64,000 bases of DNA, from NCBI GenBank assembly GCA_015847255.1, contig JADLZK010010862.1, positions 1-64,000 of the forward strand, in the 5' to 3' direction. The translations under genes were made by a program, and so were the position numbers. Shown piece by piece: positions 33,734-45,118 of the stretch (position 1 is the first letter of the stretch; every line of letters begins with the position of its first letter). This DNA is from Hyparrhenia diplandra (Eukaryota > Streptophyta > Magnoliopsida > Poales > Poaceae). The notes below the pieces were generated by a model that did no database searches, was not told the origin of the DNA, and saw nothing but the letters and a program-made list of their open reading frames with translations.

Positions 33734-35986
33734 ATGGACGGCCTCAAGGGAGCCAAGTTGCCGAGCGCGCCGAAGGGTGGGAGCGCGCTCGTGAAGGTGG
33801 CGCTGCTCGGCGGCGCGGGGCTGTACGCCGTCCTCAACAGCTTCTACAACGTCGAGGGCGGCCACCGCGCCATCGTCTTCAACCGCCTCGAGGGGATCAA
33901 GGACAAGGTGAGGGCCACCTCGGCGCGCCTCCCTCGGTTATGGCCGCGCAGTGGCGGCGTGATGGGCGTTAGCGTGGTATTGACTGGGTGGGTTTCCGAT
34001 TTGCATTTCGTTCTCCGGCGCAGGTGTACCCCGAAGGAACTCACCTGATGATCCCGTGGATCGAGAGGCCGATCATCTACGACGTCCGCGCGCGACCCAA
34101 CCTCGTCGAGAGCACCTCCGGAAGCCGCGACCTCCAGATGGTAAAGTTCCCTTCTCGATTCCACATTTACTGGTCCACTCATTCTGTAGTGAATGTACTG
34201 CCCGATGTGCGTCCATGACTCTTGGGACCAAGAGGGGTCTTGTCGTAGCAATAGTTGAGATAATGTTGACTGCAGCTTGTAGTGATCTTTTATCCTTCTG
34301 AACTGATTGCTGTGATGATTTCCCTTGATATCCCTAGATTTAATGGCTACTTTGGCAGTATTACTTTGAACTCTTGTTCTGCTGCAACTCATATGAGCTC
34401 TTATGGGTTGGCCGCCATGAATGACTCGTTTTGGCTCATCACAGCAGAGTTAACGCACCAACCCCCCCCCTTCTGTTAGTTGTCTTGGATCCAGTAAAGA
34501 TGTAGCCCATTGGCTGCCAGTATTTGAATTGTTCGCTTGTATATTGTTGTGCATTAATTTGTTCTGAGGGTGTCTTTGATTTTAGAAAGCAATTGAATAA
34601 ATGTATACAAGGTGCTGTTTCTGCTCTTTACTTTACCATTATAAAGCACATAGGAGTAATAATTTGTGTAAGTTTCTTGAAATTGTCAAAGCCCTTTATG
34701 CCCTTTTAATTTATTATTGCAAGTGAGTCGAGCTTTGGTTCGTTATATTCGTTGTCATCACCTTTTATAATGGTTTCACTCATGTTTGATTGTATTTTGA
34801 GAGATACTGTTCATGTGGGTTTGTCTTCATGTGTATGCACTTGCAATTTTCATGTTATTCAATTGTGCCGAAAAGTACATCAGCACTGTTGTTCTTTTAT
34901 GTTGATATTTGATTTTGAGTTGGTCTTGGGCAGGTGAGAATTGGTCTTCGTGTTCTTACTCGACCCATGCCAGATCAGCTACCTAAAATCTACAGGGACC
35001 TGGGGGAGAACTTCAATGAGAGAGTTCTGCCTTCAATCATTCATGAAACACTCAAAGCTGTGGTTGCTCAATACAATGCCAGCCAGCTGATCACACAGAG
35101 AGAGGTACCATTTCATGTGTTTTAGACATGTTCCCTAGATGACAGCTGTCTTGCTAAGATTGCCATAGATTAGGATGTGTTAACAATTCATTCATGCATT
35201 CTATTCCAATGCAGGCTGTGAGTAGGGAGATTAGGAAGATTCTGACTGAGAGGGCCAACAACTTCAATATCGCTCTGGATGATGTGTCCATCACAAGCCT
35301 CAGCTTTGGAAAAGAGTTTACTCACGCCATTGAAGCCAAGCAGGTTGCTGCGCAAGAAGCTGAGCGTGCCAAATTCATTGTTGAGAAGGCTGAGCAAGAC
35401 AAGCGCAGTGCAGTTATCAGAGCACAGGTTAGTGGCTACCCTTTCTTGAATAAGCATGCCCTTGGTCTGACTTAAGATTACTGGAAATAGAAATATAAAG
35501 ACTTCAATCTACTTCTTTCGTGATGTTAAATACTCCCTCCGTTCCAAATTATAAGACATTTTTTTTTCTAGATTCATAACTTTTGCTACATGCACCTAGA
35601 TATATGTTATGTCTAGATACATAGCAAATGCTATGAATCTAGAAATGCCAAATTATATGCCTGTAGTTTCAGTTTCTCATGCTGAAAGTGTATTGACAGT
35701 GTAGTTGTGTATGTACCTACTATTTGCATTATTCCCCTTTTGTTCCCCATGGTTCTGAATCACTGTCTATTTGTGACTTGAATTTGTACAGGGTGAGGCT
35801 AAGAGTGCAGAGCTGATTGGTCAAGCCATTGCCAACAACCCAGCTTTCCTGGCACTGAGACAGATTGAAGCAGCCAGGGAGATCTCCCACACCATTGCGG
35901 CCTCAAGCAACAAGGTGTTCCTTGATTCCAGGGACCTTTTGCTTGGGCTCCAGCAGCTGAATGTGGGGGGCAAACAGAAGAAGTGA
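33734..35986 (+). CDS. Prohibitin, type II (PHB2-like), 5 exons
   Basis: Exons 33734-33907, 34024-34140, 34934-35104, 35215-35427 and 35792-35986 join in phase 0 throughout to give 289 aa, the usual plant prohibitin length. A short N-terminus is followed by one hydrophobic anchor (LVKVALLGGAGLYAVLNSFY). The SPFH/band-7 domain runs through GHRAIVFNRLEGIKDKVYPE, GTHLMIPWIERPIIYDVRAR, RVLTRPMPDQLPKIYRDLGE and LPSIIHETLKAVVAQYNASQ, then SFGKEFTHAIEAKQVAAQEA and the coiled coil ERAKFIVEKAEQDKRSAVIR. The end is NVGGKQKK. Prohibitins form large ring complexes in the mitochondrial inner membrane and act as chaperones and scaffolds. Type II is inferred from the lysine-rich N-terminus and C-terminus. 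There are no frame problems, unlike several neighbours. Confidence 0.93.
35533..35660. mobile_element. Stowaway-like MITE, one end truncated, in prohibitin intron 4
   Basis: It starts CTCCCTCCGTTCCAAATTAT after TA and contains an inner inverted repeat (TAGATTCATA... against ...TATGAATCTA). The right terminal repeat stops at CCAAATTATA without the GGAGGGAG end. Confidence 0.6.
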
Positions 35987-36174
35987 AGTGGTAGCTGAGC
36001 CCAGTCCCACGCCACCGTGGAAGAGAGTAGTTTAAGAGAAGCACTGTCTTCAATTGGTTTTGTCAGATACAGAATGCTGATGAACAAAGTCCCCATGTGT
36101 CAGTCAACTTTTTTTTTGCTGTATCTAGTATTTTTCGTGAGAAACAATGGAAGGAAGTTCAATGCGATGATTTA

Positions 36175-37337
36175 CTTGTGCGCTGCTGCGCTAGTTTCTG
36201 TGTATTACCCAATGTTTCGTTCTGGAAGCCACATATGGACCCTTCATTAGGTCAGAGACATGAACGTAAAGATGGCTGATGAGGTCAAGCTCATCGGCAT
36301 GGTCTGAAAGCTAATCATGTCCCAACTTGTTGGATAAGTAAATAGAGTGGAAATTCGTAGCTCCAACACTTCGCACTAACAGTCTCGATTTGAACATGGA
36401 ATCAGGCAGACAATTTCTAACATTCCCGTTAAGCAAACGGAATGTTAATCAGAAATTTAGACTAGGAAAAGTAATGAGCCTAAAACAGAGAACAACTTGG
36501 ATGCCCTGCCTCAGAGATCCTCGCTCTGAAAGACGTACCTATCAACAGGATCATATAGGAAACTACTTATCATACAACCTCATGACAGTATCAGGTTTAA
36601 ACCGTCCAATGGAATCATGACCGATCGCATGTTTAGTTAATTCTCATTCCCATGGTCTTGAGGTATTCAAGTCCCTCTTCCAACCTCTTGGTGTCTTCTC
36701 CAAGTCTGAAGAGATGTAGTCTCTTCCAGCATCACACGAACTCTTCAGCTAGCGATTATGCTCTGCATGTCCGCCTTATATAAACCTGCCTAGAATTTCA
36801 TCATCGCACAATGTACATTTTTATTTTCAAAACACACTCTCTCTCTCTCTCTAGATTTCCAAACTATAGGCCCTGTTCTTTGAGTGTATTGTTCTCTTGT
36901 TCTTGTTTCGGCTCAGCCACTCCAAATGTATGGACATTTTTTTTTCTCCATCAGGAATCCACACTTGGACCCACTCCCAAGCCTGCTGCAATCATCGAGT
37001 TACGATGTTCGCCAAAACAAGTACTAGTAATCCCCCAAATAACCTTGGACACAATACACTCAAAGAACAGATGAGAGATTGATTTGTCATCACAGAAGGA
37101 GCACTTAGCGTGAGCAATTCATCCTCCTCTAATAAGATTTTGCATTGTTTTCCATTAACCACACAAAGATTTTGACTTTTTGAGGAATTTTTCCCTTTCC
37201 AAATATGTTTGTGACATGTCCCGATTATCCATAGATGTAACTGAAAATTTTCCAGTTTGTCCCCATCTCCAGTATATCATATCACTCCTTAAGGCAAACT
37301 GGAAATGTTGGACTTTCAAACAAATCAAGTTCCACTA
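36175..37337 (+). repeat. Copy A of a 1.17-kb duplicated block
   Basis: From CTTGTGCGCTGCTGCGCTAG, shortly after the prohibitin stop, to TTCCAC at 37337, this block is repeated almost base for base at 50639-51813, with a few substitutions and small indels. Copy A runs on from the prohibitin 3' flank, so it is likely the older one. It contains a (CT)n run near 36838 and an antisense LINE remnant (listed separately). Confidence 0.9.
36950..37335 (-). mobile_element. LINE (non-LTR retrotransposon) zf-RVT remnant, copy A
   Basis: On the minus strand, with frame changes, one reads KKSKSLCG, then a Cys-rich string IAHAKCSFCDDKSISHLFFE followed by CIVSKVIWGI. This is the pattern of the zinc-binding domain at the C-terminus of plant LINE reverse transcriptases (KVKIFLWL...C.C...ETxxHLFFxC...VW). 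Stops and shifts make it non-coding. Confidence 0.68.
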
Positions 37338-38470
37338 ACGATGCAGATGATGTTGGTCGCCATCACCGTGGCGACAAGCTAGGAGGTGGCCGCTGGGCGT
37401 AGCCGCGTGAGCCCCATCTCACTGGCCATCCACGAGACGTTGATGGAGGCGGTCTCGTCGGCAATGGACAATATGATCACCCGGCCAGCAGCTCGGTGAC
37501 CTCACCAGGGCATACACCATGCCGTAGTACATGCCGCCACATGGAGATAAAGGCTGCAAGGAGTACCCAGGTGGCATGCTCGCGTATGTGAAGATGCATG
37601 GTGGCCCTCCGCATGTCAAGATCACATCGTACGGCTCCCCACGATGAACTCGATCAATACATTTGTATTTGTGCATGCATGACGCGTACATACGATGATC
37701 TGGGAAGTGGCCCCTGGGCAGGTTGTCGAGGCGGAGAGGCCGTGCCGATGTGTATAAACTTGCCGAGCGCGATGAGGACAGCCGCCTGGAGAACGATGAG
37801 GAAACAGTGGCGGAAGCCCTGGATGTGCGCTTGATTTCCCGAACGAACGCAAGCACTAGACCGTAACGTACGACGATACCGTACCCGCTGCGCCTGTTTC
37901 TTACGCTGCGTGCTCCTCCAGGAAGCGTTATCGTGCATCGATGCAGATAGTCTAAGTACATACTTCTCTAGATTTTTTTGAAGTTGCATATATTATTTGA
38001 AGACAAGCACTGAATGTAGATGATCAGCAGGTTAGTATTTTCTCAAATCTATTCTTTGATAACCTATGTTTTCTTTGATGAAATTGAAGATCTTAAGACT
38101 AACATGATGCCTTTTTTTAGTTCACTATTGAAATCACTTTCTTCTTAGCTAGACTAAAAATACTTTTGTTGACCAAGAACAACGCGCTGGGAATTCCATT
38201 TATATATATATATATAGATAACAAAAATTATAAACACATTTTTATTAATATAATATAATAAAGCAATCACCTTAGGGTCCATTTTTATTTTTAAAAGAAA
38301 TATAATTTTTTTAACAAGCGATTTTTTTTTTTATTTTTATCACGCAATATACACACGTTCCTTTTAATAAGCAAATAGCCCTTTTTTATTTTTAACAAGC
38401 AAATAAAAATAAATTATGTCTAAATCCTACTTATATAATCATAATAATCATGTTGCTAATCATAAAGTAA
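37338..38470. other. Unrecognised gene-fragment region followed by A/T-rich DNA
   Basis: 37400-37960 is GC-rich. A minus-strand frame (37961-37419) and an overlapping frame with the hydrophobic string FLIVLQAAVLIALGKFIHIG (near 37812-37740) suggest captured exon pieces. I cannot name the parent. The piece 37732-37812 recurs at 53209-53289. From 38000 the sequence is A/T-rich with (TA)n near 38200 and nothing coding. Confidence 0.4.
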
Positions 38471-38472
38471 TA

Positions 38473-38559
38473 CTCCCTCCATTCCAAATTATAAGTCACT
38501 TTGGAATGCGGTGACTTATAATGCATTCCAAAGTGACTTATAATTTGGGATGGAGGGAG
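38473..38559. mobile_element. Stowaway MITE, near-perfect palindrome
   Basis: An 87-bp element flanked by TA at 38471-38472 and 38560-38561. It starts CTCCCTCCATTCCAAATTAT and ends ATAATTTGGGATGGAGGGAG. The arms pair almost end to end, including AAGTCACTTTGGAATGC against GCATTCCAAAGTGACTT. The TA target duplication and the CTCCCTCC end are diagnostic of the Stowaway (Tc1/mariner) type. Confidence 0.9.
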
Positions 38560-38926
38560 TAATATTTATTTTTATAATTGCTAATAAAGTAACGTTAATT
38601 GTTACATTGCTTTTTTTTTAAAAAAAAAAAAGAGAGAGAGGAAAATAATGCCCGCAAATTGCTGCCTTGCATTTCTTCCTCTCTTGCATTTCTTTCTTCC
38701 TGTCCAAGCCCAAATTCCTGCTACCTGTTTCCCGTTGCTCACAACCAGCTCTCACAACCAAGTCCCCCACCCACCTACCTCTCCTCCGCGTCGCCACCTT
38801 CGTCCTTCCTTCGCCCCGCCGCAAAAACCCTAACCGCAACTTCTTCTGCCTCCGCCATTCCCAGTTACCACCTGTCTCTTTCTCCAAGGCGAAGGCTAGG
38901 TGGTTTCGGTGTCAGGCTCGAAGGCG

Positions 38927-41900
38927 ATGGCCGACGGCGAGAAGAAGGGCGAGGGGCTCGGGAACAAGGCGACAGCGGCCGCCAAGGAACGGCGCGAGGC
39001 GCTCGCCTTCGGCCGCCGCCGCGCGATGCTGCTCGAGTCCGTCATCGACGTCAGCGTCGTCGACGCCATTCTCCAGCGGGCAGCGGAGGCCGCGTCTTTC
39101 TCTGACGACCCCGACCTCATGGATCTGTGAGCCCTCGCCTCCCCCTTCCCCTCCTCCTCCTCACTGGGGATAATGAAATCTCGTTCTGCTGGTGCTGCGA
39201 GTGCTCTCTTATGGTGGATTCTTACGGATTGGATTGGCCGCGCCAGGGATGCGACGGGGGAGGCGGACGAGGATAGGTGGCGGCTTCGCCAGGAGCAGGA
39301 GACGCTGTACTCTAGCAGCCTCAGGGTCCCCATTCTGTGAGCATTTCTGATCGTTGATGGTGTTAGTGTTTGTTCATGCTGTTGGGATTGTTTGTTTTTC
39401 TGACTATGAATCATGTGCTGCCAAGGCATGTTGAAATGATGGTCAAGGAGATGGAAGAACTCAATGTGGAGGAGAAGTTGTCCGCCATCGACTTCACCGT
39501 CATCCAGGCCTTTCTCCAGCGGACCGCGGAGGCCGACCTGTTCGCGGAGGCCCTGTTCGCGGAGGCCGCGTCCTTCTCCTCCGACTCCGATCTCGTCATG
39601 GATATGTGAGCCCTCACCTCCCCCTCCTCTTCCTCTCCCCCTCCTCGCTGGGATAATGAAATCCCACTTCTGGTTCTGTTGGTGCTGCGAATTTGGCGTG
39701 CTCTCTTATGGTGGATCCTTACGGATTGGATCGGTTGCGCCAGGGATGCGACGAGGGAGGCTGACGAGGACAGGTGGCGGCTTCGCCAGGAGAAGGAGAC
39801 GCTGCACTCTAGCAGCCTCAGGGTCCCCATTCTGTGAGCATTTCTAATTTCTAATCGTTGATGGTGTTACTGTTTGTTCATGCTGATGGGATTGTTCGTT
39901 TTTCTGACTATGAATCATGTATGCCGTTGCAGACTACCAAGGCATATTCAAATGAAGACTAGGGAGATGGAGGGACTTGATGAGGAGGAGGAGTGGACCT
40001 TCCAGTTGTGGTGCAAGAATCTTGCGAGGTTGGTTCAGAGACATATACATAATCTCTTTTTTTTTTTTCATGTGATTGGGCATACACATAGTCTAATGTT
40101 TAGTCGAAGGGGTAGTTTTGGCATATATGTTTGGGGTACTTAATTATCTATAATTGGCAATCAAATAAAATAAGTGGGCTTATGACCTTTCTGATGCACC
40201 CTTACTTGATATTGTGGTATCATGTATGCTACTTGGTTATTTTTGGAACATTCCTGTCACAGATTTACCTTACGGATACAAAACTTGCATACCTAGCAAG
40301 AACAGTATGTGTTTGTTGTAAAATCTGACAAGAGTGCTCACTGCATTTTCTAGCGTTATTTTTCCAAATTACTGCTTAGTGTATGCAAGGCTGGTGATCA
40401 ATCTTCTATGCAGATTGGAAGAGAATGATAAGTTTGTGCTGAATCCATTTGAGAAGAATGCTGATGTCTGGAGACAACTCCCGGAAGTAATTGAGCAAAG
40501 TGATCTGGTAAGTTTTGCTGGACTGAATTGTTGGTGTTAGCATTGTGGATTTGGTTGGTTACCTGTAAATCTTTCTCTCTGAGTGCATGCTCATTACTGG
40601 ACCATTTGTCAAACTATAAGAAAGTAGCATACACAGATTTAAGGTCACTTGCATACTTTAGTGTAGCTGTTGGTGCTTAAATACCATTTTCCTGGAAATA
40701 TGCTACTCTGCTGTCATGCTGTGCTCAATCACGATTGTGCAATTCTGATTGAATAGTAACATCCTGTGATATCGTTTCGTACGCAAAGTACTGACTATTG
40801 TATTCTTTTCTTCTGTGAAGTTGGTTATGGTGGTTGATGCTCGGGATCCTTTGTTCTTCTGCTGCCCTGATCTTGAGGTACTGCTTTTTTTTATGCTGAT
40901 ATAGATTGTTTAGCTTTCAAATGGTATATAACTCGTAAACCAAACAAATGATGATGTCTAACACTTTTTAAAACTCCCTCGATGTTGCAGAACTGCACAG
41001 TATCAGTAAAATTGTGACATAAGCCTTATTCATGAGTTGTTCAGAGTTATGTCTTTGTGCTTTCCTTATTCATTTTAACCAATTAATGTACAGATGGAAA
41101 CTGTGTTTTTCCTGTATTTGTGGCAGAAGCAAGACATATTTTGTTTTTGTATCATGGGAAAACAACTGGAACTGAGATTCCCCGGATATCATTTTTGTAT
41201 CATGGAAAAACAACTGGAACTGAGATTCCCCGGATATCATTTTTGTATCATGGAAAAACAACTGGAACTGATTTTTCCTGGATATCATTTTTGTATCATG
41301 GAAAAACAACTGGAACTGATTTTTCCTGGATATCATTTTTGTATCATGGAAAAATAACTGGAACTGAGATTTCGGATGTCATTTTTGTATCATGGAAAAA
41401 GCAACTGGAAATGAGATTTCCTGGATATCGTCACTTTGAAATATTATTTGCTGCCAGATTGCAATGAGAGTATGTTCCCCAGAAATTATATTCCTTTGAA
41501 AGCAATCATATATTGATCTCACTTTTCTTTGTTCCACATTAGGATAAGCACTTTCATGCCAATCTTTTATTTTCTAGAAGTGTAAATTATGTTTTTTAGG
41601 AGTCTTTGTTCTTTCCTGGGAGTTTGCTTTCATGTCAATCTTTTTATGTATGCACTTCATTTTTTTTTTTTGTTGGTGAGCACCCTTCCCTTTTTTTTTG
41701 AGCTGTATAAGTTGACATGGCTTTTTGTGTGTGTACTAGGCATATGCAAAGGAAATTGATGAGCATAAGAGAACAATGCTCCTTGTTAACAAGGCTGATC
41801 TGTTGCCGTTAAATATCAGGTCTGCATGTTGTTCGTATGACTTGATTGTGTACTACCTTTATTGCCTTAGCATAACAGTGACATCATATTACATTTGTTT

Positions 41901-44535
41901 AATGCAGGAAGAGATGGGCTGATTATTTTAAGGCACATGATATTCTCTATGTGTTCTGGTCGGCCAAGGCTGCCACTGCCACATTAGAAGGCAAGAAGTT
42001 AAGTGGATACTCTGAAGAAGAATCTGGTTCACCTGATCTGGATACCAAGATATATGGCAGAGATGAGCTTTTGATGAAGCTGCAAGCTGAGGCAGAATCT
42101 ATTGTAGCTCAGAGGAGGAACTCAACTTCTGTAGATGATCAGGAAGCCAGGTGTTCAGATTCTGTTTCTTCAGTTGCTAAGCATGTAGTTGTTGGATTTG
42201 TTGGCTATCCAAATGTTGGAAAGAGTTCAACAATAAATGCTTTGGTTGGGGAGAAGAGGACTGGTGTTACTCACACACCTGGCAAGACAAAGATTGTTCT
42301 CAGTGATTGTGCCGGTGTTCTTTTACCTAACGTCTCAATCTTGAGTTATGGTTTGTTACTAGAAGAGGGGATGAGTTTTGAACAGCTGGCTATTCATAAG
42401 TTGCGCGTGGAAGTAAATATGTGTTTGGCTGCAGCTGAGGTGGGGAATCGTCCTTCTCTTTTAGTTTTTTAGATAGAGATATGAAGTTATCTGATTTTGT
42501 GTGTTTGGTTTTGGTGTCAGGCTGGCAGAAAAGTTAATGATGGCCTGGTTTGGCTGGTCAAGGAACTTAAGGTTCTCGCTGAGGACATTAGACTCTGGTT
42601 ACATTCTGGTACTGAAGTACAGGTGAGTTTTGTATTCTTATCTTATGCATTTCTGCCATATTTCTTTTCATATGTTTCATTCCATTTTTTTAACTATAAT
42701 ACTTGTATGCAGGTCTTAATTGAGCTCTATGTCAAGGTTGCAAAAGGATTTGCTTGGTTGATTGTAAGTCTCCCCCATCCACCGCCTTCCCACCCCTTAG
42801 ATTCTAAAAATAAATGCCCAGATCTGTAAATATTCAGCTATGAACTTGATAGCGAGAGCTCTGTTAATATCTCTACCATCTTATGCTATTCATGGCCTGC
42901 TGTATATCACTATATTATATTAAAAAAAAGATAAAAACCCTTGCAACACCACACACCTTTCGAACACAGGTTCCTAAAACATGTGCACCCTCGATGACAC
43001 ACTTATTGTGGTGATTCCACAACCTCCATCAGTACATTGGATAGGAGTGATTGAGATCTTTTATTTTTATGTGCAGTATGAAAAGGACTGTGGCATAGCT
43101 CAAGTCACAGAACTGTTAAAGAATATGATATGTGACTTTGAGAACTTGAATGCTGATCTCGAGTCAAAGAAAGCTCTCTCCAGAAAAATAAATGGAGAAC
43201 GGGTCAAAGTATTCAGAGACTGCGACTTAGAGGCATTTGTAGATGCGAATTTGTGGATAGTGAAAAAGTTGGAGAGCTTATTAGCTAAGTTACCACTGTG
43301 GAAGGGTGATTCTGGCCTTTCTCTTGCTGCGGCTGTTTGCATGCTTCAAGAAGAGTTCAAACAGTATAAAAAACAACTGGGTATGTTGTTAAAAGAATTA
43401 AAATCTCAAAAGGTAATATTTTTTTGTTCTACAAAATTCAGAGCTGCTGATTACTCTGTAGTGAACCTCCAGCTGATGATTTATTTATTGTATAGCAGGA
43501 TTTTGTTTTGCCACCCGAAACCAAGGTGTTTAGTCATCTCTTTGATAAGTTTACAAGTTTCTTCGATAGTGAATCTCCAGCTGACGTGAAACTGTCTCCA
43601 GCTGCGGTATGTTGTGTTTATATATTCTGTTATTGTCTATGTGTAAAAACCACATTTTTGTAGGCGCTAAACGGTAGGACATGTCTATTTATGTTTGCTC
43701 ACTTGATTTGAATACATGTCTATTTGTGTTTGCTCTAACTTCAATTTTATATATCTTGACTATTTTAAATTTTACAGACTCACAGTACCAAGTTTACCTA
43801 GAATAAAAACTACTGTATTAGTATTAGTGGTGTTGCCGGTCTATATGAATTTCTAGATATATATGCTGGTGGGGACTCAAAGCTATGACTGCATGTTTGG
43901 ATCCCAGAGCTAAACATTAACCCACCTTATGAAAAGAATTTAAACATGAAATAATTATGGGCTAATGGATTCTAATCACCAATTATTAGCCCTTATTAAC
44001 TCTTATTAGCCTAGAATCAGCCCACATTTAAGCTTTCTAATTGATATAAAAAACATGGGCTAATTATTATCAATGCCCTGATCCAAGCACCTACTTAATT
44101 AAGAAAGTTGGTAGAAATTAATTTCTATAGACAAAAGGTATTTGATGCTTTTTATTTGTCCAGAAAAAGCTGCACAAGACATTGATGGAGTCTAGGAGAC
44201 AAGGAAACTTGCAATTTGTCCGCTCAATTAACCCTCTATTCAAGGTTAACCCTTCATATAAAAGCAAAGTTTAAGAAATCTCTTAACTGATTTCTTATAC
44301 ATGCATTGTCTGATTTTTACAGAGAAAGGAAATCATTGTTTCAGAGAAAGGAAATCCTAGATGCATGTACTGTTTTGAGAGTACTGGTGTATATTTTAAC
44401 ACTTGCTGTGATCTGATTCTCTGCCGATTGTGTGCCACAAAGAGATGCTTGTTTTGTAAGAATCAACAGAAACATGGAGAGAATCTACACTCTCTAATCA
44501 TGAGAATGCCGGTGTTCCCTCAAAATCCCCCCTAA
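38927..44535 (+). CDS. LSG1-like circularly permuted GTPase fused to a helical region and a C-terminal RING-like Cys-rich domain, 15 exons
   Basis: Exons: 38927-39126, 39247-39336, 39426-39605, 39744-39833, 39933-40028, 40414-40507, 40821-40877, 41740-41819, 41908-42439, 42521-42622, 42713-42763, 43077-43412, 43499-43606, 44164-44244 and 44323-44535. Every junction agrees in phase, giving 769 aa without a frameshift. Residues about 1-220 resemble the LSG1 N-terminus (RWRLRQEQETLYSSSLRVP), duplicated in tandem. Then come NPFEKNADVWRQLPEVIEQS, VMVVDARDPLFF, G4 NKAD (286-289), YVFWSAKAATATLEGKK, G1 GYPNVGKSS (395-403) and a changed G3, DCAG (429-432). LSG1 is a cytosolic GTPase that releases NMD3 from 60S subunits. 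The normal LSG1 C-terminus is absent. Instead there is a charged helical region (about 474-700) and a Cys-rich end: C713, C716, C727, C728, C733, C736, C741 and C744, spaced like a RING finger without the usual His. The function is unknown; ribosome-linked ubiquitination is speculation. Confidence 0.8.
38990..39840 (+). repeat. Tandem duplication of the first exons of the GTPase chimera
   Basis: The segment holding the exon 1 end, the intron with GTGAGCCCTC...GATAATGAAATC, and the exon RWRLRQEQETLYSSSLRVPI is repeated about 490 bp further on (RWRLRQEKETLHSSSLRVPI). The second-unit exon at 39426-39605 merges what are separate segments in the first unit. A smaller GTTCGCGGAGGCC doublet lies inside it. 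Confidence 0.85.
41140..41440 (+). repeat. 48-bp minisatellite in intron 7 of the GTPase chimera
   Basis: About six copies of a 48-bp unit containing TTTTTGTATCATGGAAAAAC and AACTGGAACTGA. Because 48 is a multiple of three, it makes a false periodic open frame (CIMEKQLEL..FPGYHF). Later copies are diverged. Confidence 0.9.
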
Positions 44536-44930
44536 GGTGATCTCTTTATCCTCTCCTATTTCCTAAGTTTTTGCACGGTGGATACATAGGCTATGATTTT
44601 GAAAATAGTAGTTTCTGATATGAAACTGACTGAACTATGTATTTTGAAATTTTGAAAGTAGCATCCATGCAGTGCTTCCTATTCCTAAGTTTTAGCAGCC
44701 ATGTAGTGATTTCTTGACGGAAAACAGCCCCTAAGGTTTATCTCTGCATCCTCTCCTATTCCCTAAGTTTTTTCATGGTGGATACATAGGTTATGATTTT
44801 GAAAAATGTATTTTCTGATATGAAATTGACTGAACTATGCATTTTGAAAGTAGCAGCCATGTAGTGCTTCCTATTCCTTAAGTTTTAGCAGCCTTGTAGT
44901 GATTCCTTTGATGGAAAACAGCCCACTTGT
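44532..44930 (+). repeat. Tandem duplication of the 3' UTR of the GTPase chimera, period about 200 bp
   Basis: The unit from CCTAAGG (overlapping the stop codon) to GGAAAACAGCCC occurs twice. Both copies contain GTGGATACATAGG, TGATATGAAA and AGTTTTAGCAGCC. A partial third copy (GTGGATACATTGGTTATGAT) reappears at 46496, directly beyond the LTR element, so that element probably split the array. Confidence 0.8.
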
Positions 44931-45118
44931 CCATGCATTTCACTCCTATTCCTTAAGTTTAATCCTCATTGTCCATAGGATAGCCCGATTATTATGGTGG
45001 TGAAGTCCAGGTGCAGCACGCTTTGCTGGAGGTGCGGGAGTCTGACACTTAGAGAGCTCGGTGGCCGGCCCGCAGCCACAACCACGTTTGGCTCACACGC
45101 GACGAGGAAAGAGGTGGA

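Noticed and set aside
41094..41467. Repetitive plus- and minus-strand frames (CIMEKQLEL; QLFFHDTKMIS)
   Set aside because: Produced by the 48-bp minisatellite inside an intron.
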